DNA from: Halioglobus sp.
GTDB taxonomy: Bacteria; Pseudomonadota; Gammaproteobacteria; Pseudomonadales; Halieaceae
Direction: 5' to 3'
DNA length: 64,000 nucleotides
Assembly: GCA_020443345.1 (NCBI GenBank)
Contig: JAGRIH010000002.1
Span: forward strand, 2,236 to 66,235
Shown: piece by piece, positions 16,957 through 26,477 of the stretch
Layout: each line of letters starts with the position of its first letter
Numbering within the stretch: the first letter of the stretch is position 1
Notes under the pieces: model-generated
Told to the model about the DNA's origin: nothing
What the model saw: only the letters and a program-made list of their open reading frames with translations
The model's database searches: none
Translations under genes and position numbers: made by a program

Positions 16957-18474
16957 TCAGCCCAGTGCCGTGACACGCAGCACTTCCTCGACGCTGGTAT
17001 CGCCCGCCAGTATGCGGCGCCGGCCATCGGTTTCAATCCCCGGATAGCGCCCGCGCGCCAGCCGCAGCATCTCCTGTTCACTGGCGCCGTCGTAGATTGC
17101 CGGGCGCAGCGCATCGTCGATTTCGATCAGTTCGTAGATGCCGGTGCGCCCGCGATAGCCGCTGTAATTGCAGTGCTCGCAGCCGCGGGCCCGATACAGG
17201 GTGACGCCGTCCCGGTTCGCGGCCAGATCCAGTATCTTTTTTTCCGCCGGCCCCGCCGCAATCGCCTCGCGGCACTCGCGGCACAGCAAACGCACCAGGC
17301 GTTGCGCCATCACGGCCAGCAGGCTGGAGGACAGCAGGAACTGCTCGACCCCCATGTCCCTGAGCCGGGTCACCGCGCCGATCGCGGTGTTGGTATGCAA
17401 AGTGGACAGCACCAGGTGGCCGGTGAGGGAGGCCTGCACCGCGATCTCGGCCGTCTCCAGGTCGCGGATCTCACCCACCATCACCACGTCCGGGTCCTGT
17501 CGCAGAATCGCCCGCAGCCCGCGCGCAAAGGTCATCTCCACCCGGGGGTTGACCTGGGTCTGGCCGATGCCCGGCAGCATGTATTCGACCGGGTCTTCTA
17601 TGGTCAGGATATTGCGCGAGGTCTGGTTGATCTCCGCCAGCCCGGCGTACAGGGTGGTGGTCTTGCCCGACCCGGTGGGACCGGTGACCAGGATAATACC
17701 GTGCGGGCTGTGCAGGAATTTGCGATAGGCATCGAGCACCTGCGAATTCATGGCTAGCTGCTGCAACTGCAACTGCCCCGCAGCCTTGTCCAACAGGCGC
17801 AGCACCACGCGTTCGCCGTGGGCCGAGGGTATGGTGGACATGCGAATATCCACGGCGTGACCGGCAATCTTGACCGAGATGCGGCCGTCCTGGGGGACGC
17901 GCTTTTCCGCGATATCCAGTTTCGCCATCACCTTGAGCCGCGATACCAGCAGCGGCGCCAGCATGCGCTTGGGTGAGAGAATCTCCGCCAGCACACCGTC
18001 GATGCGGTAGCGCACGCTGAGCCGGTCCTCGAAGGTCTCGATGTGGATGTCCGAGGCTTTTTCGCGCACTGCCTGTGACAGGATGGCGTTGATCAGCCGG
18101 ATGATGGGCGCGTCGTCCTCGGCATCCATCAAATCGCCGGTCTCGGGTATCTCGTCGGCGAGGCGACCGAGATCGACATCGGCACCGATGTCCTCGGCCA
18201 TTTGCAGCGCCTCATTGTTGCTGCGCTGATAGGCCCGGGTCAGGCGCCGCTGGAATTCCTCGGCAGCCACTGGTTCGAGGTCGAAGGGCTCGCCCAGGTA
18301 GCGCCGCAGCTCGCACAGGACCGATACCGCCGGGTCGCCCTGGTGTACCACCCGGGGGCCCTCCCCCGAGGTGTCGAGCAGCACCCGGTTGTGCTTGGCG
18401 TAGCTAAACGGCAGTCCGCGCGGCTGCGCCGGTATCAGTTCCGGTTCCCCGGGCGCGGCGGCGTCGGCAGCCAT
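16957..18474 (-). CDS. gspE: Type II secretion ATPase E
   Basis: GspE is the cytoplasmic hexameric ATPase powering pseudopilus assembly. Visible elements are the Walker A GPTGSGKT (about residues 265-272), the Asp box [10 protein letters not shown], Walker [17 protein letters not shown] and the His box [11 protein letters not shown]. The zinc-binding tetracysteine region runs from CREC to CEHC. An N-terminal N1E domain for GspL docking precedes them. The ATG at 18474 lies two bases after the gspD stop; a longer in-frame opening runs into gspD and is rejected. Product 505 residues, normal. PilB at 47371 is the pilus counterpart. Confidence 0.95.
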   Translation of the reverse strand: MAADAAAPGEPELIPAQPRGLPFSYAKHNRVLLDTSGEGPRVVHQGDPAVSVLCELRRYLGEPFDLEPVAAEEFQRRLTRAYQRSNNEALQMAEDIGADVDLGRLADEIPETGDLMDAEDDAPIIRLINAILSQAVREKASDIHIETFEDRLSVRYRIDGVLAEILSPKRMLAPLLVSRLKVMAKLDIAEKRVPQDGRISVKIAGHAVDIRMSTIPSAHGERVVLRLLDKAAGQLQLQQLAMNSQVLDAYRKFLHSPHGIILVTGPTGSGKTTTLYAGLAEINQTSRNILTIEDPVEYMLPGIGQTQVNPRVEMTFARGLRAILRQDPDVVMVGEIRDLETAEIAVQASLTGHLVLSTLHTNTAIGAVTRLRDMGVEQFLLSSSLLAVMAQRLVRLLCRECREAIAAGPAEKKILDLAANRDGVTLYRARGCEHCNYSGYRGRTGIYELIEIDDALRPAIYDGASEQEMLRLARGRYPGIETDGRRRILAGDTSVEEVLRVTALG

Positions 18475-18476
18475 GC

Positions 18477-20513
18477 TCAGCCGCCCCCGGCCGCCGGCGC
18501 ATCGGCCTGTCTGATGGCATCGAGCTGCCGCATCTGGCTCTCCCATTCGGGCAGCAGCGGCAGATTGTCGTCATCCAGGAACATCAGGCCGCGCTGGCGG
18601 CGCAGACGCTGCTGTTCGCGTATGTAGCGGTATTTGTCGGCGGTGGCGCCCGCCAGTTCGGTGTCGTCGCGAATGATGGTGGAGCGCAGAAATATCAGCA
18701 GGTTGCTCTTGGTCACCTTGACCCCGTCGCTGCGAAACAGGCGCCCGAGCAGGGGAATGTCCCCCAGCAGCGGCACTTTTTGCGAGCCGTCCTGCACGTC
18801 GTCCTTGATCAGGCCGCCGAGCACCACCACGCGCCCGTCCTGGGCCAGCACCTTGGTCTGGATCTTGCGCTCGTTGGTGATCAGGTCCGAGGCGACGATC
18901 GACAGACCGGTCACGCTGGTGAGGCTGGACACCTCCTGTGCGATATCCAGCACCACCGAATCGCCCTCGTTGATATGCGGCGTCACGGTCAGCGTAATGC
19001 CGACGTTCTCCCGCTCGATGGTCTGGAAGGGGTTTTGCGCGCCATCGCCGCCGGTGCCGGAATTAGTATACGAGCCGGTGATGAAGGGCACGTTCTGGCC
19101 GACGGTGATATAGGCCTCCTGGTTGTCCAGCGTGAGCAGGCTCGGCGTCGACAGGATGTTGGCATTGGTCTGCTGTTTGAGGGCGTTGAGGATCACCGTC
19201 ATCGAAAAGTCGTCCCCCAGGGTGCCCCAGCCCAGCGACAGGCCCGGCGTCTGCGCCAGCGCGCCGGCCAGTTCGCCCACGTCGACACCGTCCTGCGGCG
19301 CCTCGCCGGGCGGTATCACCGCCCCGGCAATGGCGCGCGCACGCTGGTCACCGGCGCTGATATTGCTGCCGTAAAAGCCCTCGCCCTCGGCGAACAGCCA
19401 CTGCAGGCCCAGATCCTGCCCATCGGTCATCTCCATCTCCACGATGATCGCCTCCACCAGCACCTGGGCGCGGCGGATGTCGAGCCGGTGGATCACCGCC
19501 TCCAGCGCCGCCATCTGGTCTGCGTCGGCGGTGACGATGAGGGCGTTGGTGCCCTCGTCCGCCTCGATGGTGGCGGCGGCGCTGCGCGGCGGCTTGCTGT
19601 CGCGGGTGTCGAGCAGGTCGATGTTCTGCATCACGCGGGTCAACACCTCGGCGATGTCCTTGGCCTGGGCGTACTCCAGGTAGATCACCTTGACGTTGCC
19701 GCTCTGCTGCAGCGGGGTATCCAGGTGCTGGATCAACTCACGCATCCGCGCGCGCTCCAGTTCATCGCCGCTGACCAGCACACTGTTAGAGCGCGCGTCG
19801 GCGACCAGTAGCACTTCCGGCTCCGTGCCGCCGCTCTGTTTGGCCTCGGACTTGCTCAATTGTTCCAGCATGCGTACCACGTCCTCGGCCAGCGCATAGC
19901 GCAGCTTGAGAATGTCGGTCTGCTGCGCGGCCGAGCCGTCCATGCGCTGGATGATACCGCGGATGCGGTCGATATTGGCCGACACATCCGAGATGATAAT
20001 GGCGTTACTGGGCGCGTAGGCCGCCATGTGAGCCTGCTGCGGCACCAGCGGTCGCAGCACCGGAATCAGCTTGGCCGCAGATATGTTGTTCAGCCTGATC
20101 ACTTCGGTGACATACTCGTCGCTGCTCGGTCCGGGACCGGGGTCGCGCACCGCGACGGGGGCCGAGCGCGCGTCCTTGCTCTGGATCACCCGCACCACGC
20201 CGCCGGAGCGCACCGCGGTATAACCGTGCACCTCCAGAATCGACAGAAACAACTGGTACAGCTCGCTGCGCGACACCGGCCGGGCCGATATCACCTTCAC
20301 CTTGCCCTTCACTGCCGGGTCCACGACGATGGTCGTGTCGGTGGCCTGGGCCACAAACTTGATCAACTCCTGAATATCCGTCTCCTTGAGATTGACGGTA
20401 TATTCCTGTGCCGTTGCGGGAGTCGCCCCCAACACCAGTGCAAGCAGTGCGGCGAGCACCAGGAGCGGGCCGGGCCAAAGTGCGATGTTCACTGTTGTCG
20501 TATTCCTCTTCAT
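18477..20513 (-). CDS. gspD: Type II secretion outer-membrane secretin D
   Basis: GspD forms the outer-membrane gate through which folded proteins leave. A signal peptide (about residues 1-37, ending ATAQ) is followed by the N0 domain ([19 protein letters not shown]), three KH-like N1-N3 repeats and the secretin core. The core ends with the conserved [15 protein letters not shown] segment. A C-terminal tail of about 60 residues may be the pilotin-binding region, although no pilotin gene is seen here. The ATG at 20513 (MKRNTTT) is preferred because the signal peptide begins there; a GTG at 20534 overlapping the gspC stop is the alternative. Confidence 0.94.
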   Translation of the reverse strand: MKRNTTTVNIALWPGPLLVLAALLALVLGATPATAQEYTVNLKETDIQELIKFVAQATDTTIVVDPAVKGKVKVISARPVSRSELYQLFLSILEVHGYTAVRSGGVVRVIQSKDARSAPVAVRDPGPGPSSDEYVTEVIRLNNISAAKLIPVLRPLVPQQAHMAAYAPSNAIIISDVSANIDRIRGIIQRMDGSAAQQTDILKLRYALAEDVVRMLEQLSKSEAKQSGGTEPEVLLVADARSNSVLVSGDELERARMRELIQHLDTPLQQSGNVKVIYLEYAQAKDIAEVLTRVMQNIDLLDTRDSKPPRSAAATIEADEGTNALIVTADADQMAALEAVIHRLDIRRAQVLVEAIIVEMEMTDGQDLGLQWLFAEGEGFYGSNISAGDQRARAIAGAVIPPGEAPQDGVDVGELAGALAQTPGLSLGWGTLGDDFSMTVILNALKQQTNANILSTPSLLTLDNQEAYITVGQNVPFITGSYTNSGTGGDGAQNPFQTIERENVGITLTVTPHINEGDSVVLDIAQEVSSLTSVTGLSIVASDLITNERKIQTKVLAQDGRVVVLGGLIKDDVQDGSQKVPLLGDIPLLGRLFRSDGVKVTKSNLLIFLRSTIIRDDTELAGATADKYRYIREQQRLRRQRGLMFLDDDNLPLLPEWESQMRQLDAIRQADAPAAGGG

Positions 20514-20530
20514 GCTGTTCGCCCGCGGTG

Positions 20531-21577
20531 TCACGGTGCCGCCGAACTGTCCAGGCGCACGCTGACCGTGACCCGCTGCCGCTGCCGCTGCACCTCGAAC
20601 ACGGCCACACCGGCCGTGCGCATCGCCCGGTAGAGTTGTGCGGCGTTGGCCGGGTCGTTCAGGGCGATGCCGTTGACCCCGGTCACCAGGTCGCCGTCGC
20701 GAAAACCCAGCTGTTCAAACTGCTCCCGGTCCCGGCCCGGGGCGATGCGGTAGCCGAGCAGGCTGCCGTTTTCGCGCACCGCACTGACGCTCACCACCTC
20801 CGCCAGCGACTGCGGGTCGCGGTACAGGCGCTCGCGGTAGCTGCGCGCCAACGCCGTGGTTTCGGCCGCGTCGCGCTGGTCGATCTGGACGGCGGGCGGT
20901 GGCGGTGCAGGTGGGGCGGGGCGCTGCAGCGCAGCGGCTGGCGCCGGCAGTTGCCGGTCCAGGGACGACTCGTCAAACAGGCGCAACAATTCGTAGGTGC
21001 CCCCGTGATCCAGCACCACCTGTGCGGGCATTACCTTGGCCAGCACCACCTGCCCCGCCACCGGCAACTTGTCGTCCACCGCGTACACGTCCTGCTGCGC
21101 CTGGTACTCGATAATGGCCTGCCCCAGCCCGTCCTCCGAGGATGCCATGACGCCGCGCAGTTTCAGTGCCAGGCGCGTCTGTCTGGCGCCTTTTTCGATA
21201 CCTTCCAGCGCTGCCACCCGGGAGGGGTCGGGGGACGGCGCTCCCCCGCGGTCGTCGGCCCCCACTTCGCCGAACAGGTGCCAGGCGCGCATGCGCTCCA
21301 TATCCGGACCCTGCACCGAGGGACTTGCGTCTGTCGCTACGGCCACCGGATTGACGACGGTGGCCGTCTCGGGCAGGGGATTGCGCAGAGGGGGAAACAC
21401 GGCCCATACCAGATGTGACAGCGCCGCTACCGCCCACAACAGCAGCAGCGCCAGCACCACCCGCCGCAGGCGCCCGCCCAGCACCGGGTCCGCCACAGCG
21501 TGCGCCAGCGAAGCCAGCGCGGCCGCGACGCGCCCCGCAATACCGCCGCCGAAATTACTGCGCCACTGGGCTGACAA
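20531..21577 (-). CDS. gspC: Type II secretion system protein C
   Basis: GspC bridges the inner-membrane platform and the secretin. The 348-residue product has a cytoplasmic tail of about 37 residues, one membrane helix (about 38-60, RVVLALLLLWAVAALSHLVW), a Pro-rich periplasmic linker, the HR domain (WHLFGEV to about residue 200) and a C-terminal PDZ domain (LGFRDGDLVTGVNGIAL). The start is a TTG at 21577, supported by GAGGGAG about seven bases upstream. It is the first gsp gene, so the operon promoter should lie in 21578-21700, where I see no strong sigma-70 match. Confidence 0.92.
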   Translation of the reverse strand: MSAQWRSNFGGGIAGRVAAALASLAHAVADPVLGGRLRRVVLALLLLWAVAALSHLVWAVFPPLRNPLPETATVVNPVAVATDASPSVQGPDMERMRAWHLFGEVGADDRGGAPSPDPSRVAALEGIEKGARQTRLALKLRGVMASSEDGLGQAIIEYQAQQDVYAVDDKLPVAGQVVLAKVMPAQVVLDHGGTYELLRLFDESSLDRQLPAPAAALQRPAPPAPPPPAVQIDQRDAAETTALARSYRERLYRDPQSLAEVVSVSAVRENGSLLGYRIAPGRDREQFEQLGFRDGDLVTGVNGIALNDPANAAQLYRAMRTAGVAVFEVQRQRQRVTVSVRLDSSAAP

Positions 21578-21699
21578 CGCTCACTCCCTCACCGTCCCCA
21601 CTGCAAGCGATCCCTGCCCGAAACCGATTTGTGCCGCGATTATAGAAGGCGCGGGACAAAGTTAAAACCGCGCCGGACTCCGCGAGCGGTGCCAGCACC

Positions 21700-21876
21700 T
21701 CAAATGTAGTGGTCGAGCAGGCTCAGCAACAGCATCAGGCCCACCAGCGGTATCAGCCAGCGGCGCAGCCGGCGCATGCGCCGGGGGTCCGGCGTGCTGG
21801 CAAAGCGCTCCCCCAGCACCACCATCAGCGCCACTGCGACGCCGATAAACAACAGTATCAACAGCAGATTATGCAC
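21700..21876 (-). CDS. 58-residue two-helix membrane protein of unknown function
   Basis: A GTG-started frame begins VHNLLLILLFIGVAVALMVV (first membrane helix). A short basic cytoplasmic loop, ERFASTPDPRRMRRLRRW, follows, then a second helix (LIPLVGLMLLLSLLDHYI) and the stop. The positive loop between two hydrophobic segments is what a real small membrane protein looks like. I do not recognise the family. It lies 41 bases after the carbonic anhydrase stop on the same strand and about 120 bases upstream of gspC, so it could be co-transcribed with either. Confidence 0.6.
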   Translation of the reverse strand: MHNLLLILLFIGVAVALMVVLGERFASTPDPRRMRRLRRWLIPLVGLMLLLSLLDHYI

Positions 21877-21917
21877 GGATCACCGCCCCACCCGCGCCGT
21901 GGCCCGCCGGGCACCTG

Positions 21918-22544
21918 CTACACCCGGTAGGCATCGGGGATCTGTTCGAGCCGGTCCACCGTACACTCCAGATCCTTGAGCTGCCCATCCACCAGACTGT
22001 AAACCCAGCCGTGAACGGCCACGGGCTGTTCGCGGGCCCACGCATTTTGCACGATCGTGGTGTGGCACACGTGCCCCACCTGGGCCATCACGTTCAGTTC
22101 ACACAACAGGTTCAGGCGTTCTTCGCGGTCTTGTACCGCGTCCAGCCGGGCGCGGTGGCGGTGGTGTACGTCCTGGATATTGCGCAGCCAGTTGTCGATC
22201 AGGCCGTTGTCACCGCCATCGTAGGCGGTGCGGATGCCCCCGCAGCCGTAATGCCCCACCACTATGACGTGTTTGACCCGCAGCACATCCACGGCAAACT
22301 GCAGGACGCTCAGACAGTTGAGGTCGGTATGCACCACGATGTTGGCCACGTTGCGGTGCACGAAAATCTCGCCCGGCAGCAGGCCGACGATCTGGTTGGC
22401 GGGCACCCTGCTATCGGAGCAGCCGATCCACAGGTACTCGGGGTTCTGCTGGGCGGCCAGCTTGCGGAAGAAGTCCGGGTCACTGGTCTTGACGCTGGCG
22501 GACCACTGACGGTTTTTTTCAAACAGGTTATCCAGCTTGCTCAT
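21918..22544 (-). CDS. can: Beta-class carbonic anhydrase
   Basis: This zinc enzyme interconverts CO2 and bicarbonate in the cytoplasm, supplying bicarbonate to carboxylases. The zinc ligands C42 and D44 (CSDSR) and H98 and C101 (GHYGCGG) are all present. The Arg of the Asp-Arg dyad is R46. Length (208 residues) and the N-terminal FEKNRQW motif match the Escherichia coli Can type. No partner gene such as a SulP transporter is adjacent. Confidence 0.95.
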   Translation of the reverse strand: MSKLDNLFEKNRQWSASVKTSDPDFFRKLAAQQNPEYLWIGCSDSRVPANQIVGLLPGEIFVHRNVANIVVHTDLNCLSVLQFAVDVLRVKHVIVVGHYGCGGIRTAYDGGDNGLIDNWLRNIQDVHHRHRARLDAVQDREERLNLLCELNVMAQVGHVCHTTIVQNAWAREQPVAVHGWVYSLVDGQLKDLECTVDRLEQIPDAYRV

Positions 22545-22677
22545 ATCGACGCCTCGCTACACAGTGATTGCGGCCTCCGCTCGAGACACCCGCACGGCGG
22601 CAGGCGCCGGAACGGGCGCGGCTCCGGCACCGCCGGGGGGTAACAGATGCATTCCTCGAGGTGCACACCGTCCGCTA

Positions 22678-23820
22678 TCAGACCATCAGGGTACTTAGAC
22701 GGGATTGCGCCACCTGGTTGCCCCCTCTGGACTGGGCCATCTGCAGGGCCTTGCCGGCCGCGTTCTCCATCTGCCGAGCCAGCCGCGGCATATCCACCGC
22801 GGGATAGGCCTGCGGCTCCCAGGTGACCAGCCCGATGCTGACCGTGACCTGCAGTACTGCCCCGCAGCCGTCGTCGATGGCAAACTCCTCGATATCGCGG
22901 CGCATGCGCTGGGCGATATCCTGAGCCGGCATCTCACCGCTACCGGGTATCAGCACGGCGAGCTTTTGCCGCGACAAACGGGCCAGCATGTCGGTGGCGC
23001 GCAGGCCGGAGGAAATGCGCTGCGCGATTTTTTTCACCACGAAGTGCCCGCTGCGCTCGCCGTAGTGCGCGTACAGGTCATCGTATTCGTCGATTTCCAC
23101 GACCAGTACGGTCACCGGCTGGTCGGCGCGGTTCGCCCGGGCGATTTCCCTGGCAATATCGACGGCAAAGCCGCGCAGGTTGCTCGCCCGGGTCAGCGGG
23201 TCCAGCATGGTCAACTGCGACACCTGCTGGCGACTGACCGCGTTCCTGAAACACGATGAGATAATTGCCGCCAGGTGCGCCAACAGGCCCTCCTCGGAGT
23301 CGCCCAGTGTCAGCGAGTCGCCCTCCAGGCCCAGATGCAGACTGCCAATCATGCGCCCGCTGTCCGTGAGGGGCATGAGCAGCGCGTAGTCGATGGCCTG
23401 CTCGGACTTGAGCACCTCGAACATGCGCGAATCGGTGGCGTCGATCAACTGCACGTCGGGCTCCAGATCGTACAGTTCCTGCATGGCAAAGGCATCGCGG
23501 TGCAACTGCAGGTAGTGACCGTAGCGCTGCCCGCCGACGATCAGCCGGGACAACACCTCCTCGGGATCGTACAGCCACAACTCCGCCACGCGAAAGGCAA
23601 AATGCCGCGGCATACTGACCAACAGAATTTCCAGCAGGGCCTGCAGGTCCGCGGCCTCCAACAGCATGTGCTCCAGTTGCTGTGTCTGCAGGTACAAATA
23701 CCGGTTGACGGTGACGGTTTCGGTCAGGCGACGCCGCCGCAACTCCGCGTGCGACAACGCCGGAGGAGCACCCTGGATTTCCTCGCCCTGCGACTCGCCC
23801 ACGCCCTTGTCCTGTGCCAT
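22678..23820 (-). CDS. GAF/DUF484-like sensor with degenerate GGDEF domain
   Basis: The N-terminal half (about residues 30-215) begins RRRRLTETVTVNRYLYLQTQQLEHMLLEA and looks like the DUF484/GAF sensor fold, with GSLHLGLEGDSLTL typical of that group. The C-terminal half is a GGDEF-fold domain (LTMLDPLTRASNLRGFAVDI through LQVTVSIGLVTW). The GGDEF signature itself is replaced by SRQKL in ARLSRQKLAVLIPG, so cyclic-di-GMP synthesis is unlikely and the domain is probably a sensor or partner-binding fold. The soluble protein has no membrane segment. The ATG at 23820 is preceded closely by GGAG; a GTG at 23829 is possible. Confidence 0.82.
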   Translation of the reverse strand: MAQDKGVGESQGEEIQGAPPALSHAELRRRRLTETVTVNRYLYLQTQQLEHMLLEAADLQALLEILLVSMPRHFAFRVAELWLYDPEEVLSRLIVGGQRYGHYLQLHRDAFAMQELYDLEPDVQLIDATDSRMFEVLKSEQAIDYALLMPLTDSGRMIGSLHLGLEGDSLTLGDSEEGLLAHLAAIISSCFRNAVSRQQVSQLTMLDPLTRASNLRGFAVDIAREIARANRADQPVTVLVVEIDEYDDLYAHYGERSGHFVVKKIAQRISSGLRATDMLARLSRQKLAVLIPGSGEMPAQDIAQRMRRDIEEFAIDDGCGAVLQVTVSIGLVTWEPQAYPAVDMPRLARQMENAAGKALQMAQSRGGNQVAQSRLSTLMV

Positions 23821-23882
23821 TGTCTCCACTCGCGACCCATCGCAGAGGAGCCGGGCAATGCTGTCGGCCGGCTCATTTTTAT

Positions 23883-23910
23883 TTGCATCTCAGTCTAAGC
23901 GCCCTATACT
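23883..23910 (+). promoter_or_regulatory. Candidate sigma-70 promoter of the thiamine operon
   Basis: TTGCAT (23883-23888) and TATACT (23905-23910) are spaced by 16 bases, giving four and five matches to the -35 and -10 consensus. Transcription would begin near 23917, just ahead of the TPP riboswitch, which is where a riboswitch-controlled promoter should be. Confidence 0.55.
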
Positions 23911-23921
23911 CTCGATGCAAA

Positions 23922-24013
23922 CCTGGGGGTGGCTCAAAAGATACTATTTGAGCCTGAGATGCCGATCGCGGCAAACCCTTTGAACCTGATCCGGTTAGGA
24001 CCGGCGTAGGGAT
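23922..24013 (+). promoter_or_regulatory. TPP riboswitch (thi box)
   Basis: The thiamine pyrophosphate aptamer is recognised by GGGGTG near 23926, the P3 stem GGCTCAAA/TTTGAGCC, and the conserved CTGAGA at 23954-23959. The second half reads ACCCTTTGAACCTGATCC, then GGTTAG and CCGGCGTAGGGA, ending at about 24012. It lies 84 bases before the TonB receptor start, so TPP binding should repress the thiamine salvage operon. No intrinsic terminator is obvious between aptamer and gene, and the short leader suggests control at translation initiation. Confidence 0.95.
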
Positions 24014-24096
24014 GGGTATCGCTGTCCTGATCCACCGCCCTGCAACACAGCCTGTCGCTACCCGGTTCTCCGACACGCAATTTGCTGGAGCATCCC

Positions 24097-26226
24097 TTGG
24101 ACACGTTCAAGCCTTCCATCCTGCTGGCCCTGGCCCTGACGGCGCCCGTCATGGCGCAGCCGAGCGCACTCGAAGAAATCATCGTCACCGCGGAGTTTCG
24201 CGACACCGCCTTGCTGGAACAGCCGACCAGCACCACGGTACTGACCTCGCAAACGATTCGGGCGCGCGCGGCACAGCACCTGGAAGAGGTGCTCGGCGCG
24301 GCGCCCAACGTGAATTTTGCCAGCGGCACCTCGCGCGCCCGTTTTTTTCAGGTGCGCGGTATCGGCCAGCGCAGCCAGTTCCAGGATCCGCTCAACCCGT
24401 CCATCGGCCTGGTCATCGACGGCATCGACTTCAGCGGCCTGGGCACCGCGGGCACCCTTAACGATGTGGCGCAGGTGGAAGTGCTGCGCGGCCCCCAGGG
24501 CACCCTTCACGGCGCCAATGCCCTGGGCGGTCTGATCAATATCCGCACCGGCGAACCACAAGCGGAGCCCGGCCTGCAGTTGAGCGCCACGGCGGCGGAC
24601 TACGACACCTGGAGCACCGCCGCAGTCGGCACCGGCCCGCTGGTCCGCGACCAGTTGCTGTACCGCCTGTCGGTCAGCACCTACCGCAGCGACGGCTTTA
24701 TCGAAAACGATTACCTGCGGCGCGACGATACCAACGACCGCGACGAGACCGGTGTGCGGGGCAAGCTGCGCTGGCTGGCCGGTGAGCGCAACACCCTGGA
24801 TCTCGTCGCCCTGTACACTGATATCGACAACGGCTACGACGCCTTCTCCCTGGACAACACCCGGCACACCCTGTCGGATGAACCCGGCTGGGACCGGCTC
24901 GAGAGCAGCGCGCTGGGCCTGCGCTGGCACCTGCAACTGGACGGGCTCGCCGTGGAGAGTTCCATCAGCGGCGCGCTCACCGAAACCGACTACGGCTTTG
25001 ACGAGGACTGGGCCTATGTCGGCATCGCGCCCGACAACGGTGAATACTCCTCGAGCGATCGCTACCAGCGCGAGCGCGACAGCTACAGTGCACAATTGCG
25101 CCTGTTGTCCGACCGCGACAGCCCCGTGTTCGGCACGACCGGGGACTGGGTGGCGGGCATTTACTATCTGGGCGACACCGAGGATCTGCTGCGCCGCTAT
25201 ACCTACCTGTCCGGTGACTTTCGCAGCCGTTACGCCACGGATTCTGCAGCATTGTTCGGGCAGCTCAGTACCGAACTGGGGAGCGCGCTGCGTCTGACCT
25301 CCGGACTGCGCGCGGAGCGACGCACCACCCGCTACACCGACAGCAACGCGGTGGACAGCGACCCCGCGGAAACCCTGTGGGGCGGGCGCCTGGTGCTCGA
25401 ATACCAAGCGCACGCGCAACAGATGCTGTACGCGGGTATCTCCCGGGGATACAGCGCCAACGGCGTCAATCCCACCGTCACCTCCAGCATCGACACCACC
25501 GCAGACCCCTCTGTCATCGCGCAACTGCAGCGGGTGCAGACCTTCGATGCGGAATACCTGGTGAACTACGAGGCGGGCTTCAAGGGCCGCTTTTGGAACG
25601 GCGCCATGCGCACGCGTCTGGCCCTGTTCTACATGGACCGCAGCGACCAGCAGGTCAAGGGCTCGCTGGTGATAGAGCGGAACGACGGCAGCACGCACTT
25701 TATCGACTATACGAATAACGCCGCCGCCGGCAGCAACTACGGCCTGGAACTGGAACTGGACTGGCTGGCCAGCGACACCCTGATGCTGTACGCCAATCTG
25801 GGCTTGCTGCGGACCGAGTTCGAGGATTATGTGAACGCCGACGGCGTCGACCTGTCCGGACGGGAGCAGGCCCAGGCCCCGGCCTACCAGTATGCGGCGG
25901 GCGGCCGCTACGACTTCGGTCACGGCCTCTACCTGCGTTTGGATGTCGAGGGCAAGGACAATTTTTACTTTTCCGACCGGCACGATGTGCAGGCGCCGGC
26001 CTCCAACCTGCTGCACCTGCGTCTGGGCTACGATGGCGACGCCTGGTCACTGGCCCTGTGGGGGCGCAATCTCACCGATGAAAACTATTACGTGCGCGGT
26101 TTCGGCAGCTTTGGCAACGACCCGCGCAAGGGGTATGTGGTAGAGCCCTACTACCAGTTTGGTGAACCGCGCATGCTGGGCATCAGCCTGGACTTTAATT
26201 TTGGAGCAATGAGGAAATCGCTATGA
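24097..26226 (+). CDS. TonB-dependent outer-membrane receptor, predicted thiamine transporter
   Basis: A TonB-dependent receptor that should import thiamine or a precursor across the outer membrane, judged from the TPP riboswitch directly upstream and the thiamine genes downstream. The signal peptide (MDTFKPSILLALALTAPVMAQ) is followed by a TonB box EEIIVTA and a plug domain (PNVNFASGTS to GPQGTLHGANALGGLINIRTG). A beta-barrel ends with the aromatic strand LDFNF near the C-terminus. The start is taken as TTG at 24097, with GGAG six bases upstream; another TTG lies at 24082. Product 709 residues. Its stop overlaps the next start as ATGA. Confidence 0.9.
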   Translation: MDTFKPSILLALALTAPVMAQPSALEEIIVTAEFRDTALLEQPTSTTVLTSQTIRARAAQHLEEVLGAAPNVNFASGTSRARFFQVRGIGQRSQFQDPLNPSIGLVIDGIDFSGLGTAGTLNDVAQVEVLRGPQGTLHGANALGGLINIRTGEPQAEPGLQLSATAADYDTWSTAAVGTGPLVRDQLLYRLSVSTYRSDGFIENDYLRRDDTNDRDETGVRGKLRWLAGERNTLDLVALYTDIDNGYDAFSLDNTRHTLSDEPGWDRLESSALGLRWHLQLDGLAVESSISGALTETDYGFDEDWAYVGIAPDNGEYSSSDRYQRERDSYSAQLRLLSDRDSPVFGTTGDWVAGIYYLGDTEDLLRRYTYLSGDFRSRYATDSAALFGQLSTELGSALRLTSGLRAERRTTRYTDSNAVDSDPAETLWGGRLVLEYQAHAQQMLYAGISRGYSANGVNPTVTSSIDTTADPSVIAQLQRVQTFDAEYLVNYEAGFKGRFWNGAMRTRLALFYMDRSDQQVKGSLVIERNDGSTHFIDYTNNAAAGSNYGLELELDWLASDTLMLYANLGLLRTEFEDYVNADGVDLSGREQAQAPAYQYAAGGRYDFGHGLYLRLDVEGKDNFYFSDRHDVQAPASNLLHLRLGYDGDAWSLALWGRNLTDENYYVRGFGSFGNDPRKGYVVEPYYQFGEPRMLGISLDFNFGAMRKSL

Positions 26227-26477
26227 AACTGACCGTCGAGATCAGTCTGTACCCGCTGCAGGACGACTATATCCCGGTAATTGAGGCATTCATCGCCGCG
26301 GCTCGCGAGCACGGCGACCTGGATATCGTCACCAACGCCATGAGCACCCAGATCTGCGGCGACTACGACCGCGTGTTCGCCCTGCTGCGACAGGAACTCA
26401 AGGTCAGCTACCGCGAGCACGGCCGGCAGGTACTGGTGTGCAAGCTGATTCCGGGGGAGCTGGCTATCCGCCGGTGA
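26223..26477 (+). CDS. Small thiamine-binding protein, MTH1187/YkoF-like
   Basis: An 84-residue protein beginning MKLTVEISLYPLQDDYIPVI. It shows the alternating strand-helix pattern of the MTH1187/YkoF fold, which binds thiamine as a dimer in Bacillus YkoF. There is no signal peptide, so it is probably cytoplasmic. It overlaps the receptor by ATGA and the permease by GTGA, so all three are translationally coupled. A role in carrying or sensing thiamine is inference from fold and position. Confidence 0.8.
   Translation: MKLTVEISLYPLQDDYIPVIEAFIAAAREHGDLDIVTNAMSTQICGDYDRVFALLRQELKVSYREHGRQVLVCKLIPGELAIRR

Noticed and set aside
24058-26016. 652-residue minus-strand frame opposite the TonB receptor
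   Set aside because: Antisense shadow; the plus strand carries a signal peptide, TonB box and plug motifs behind a riboswitch.
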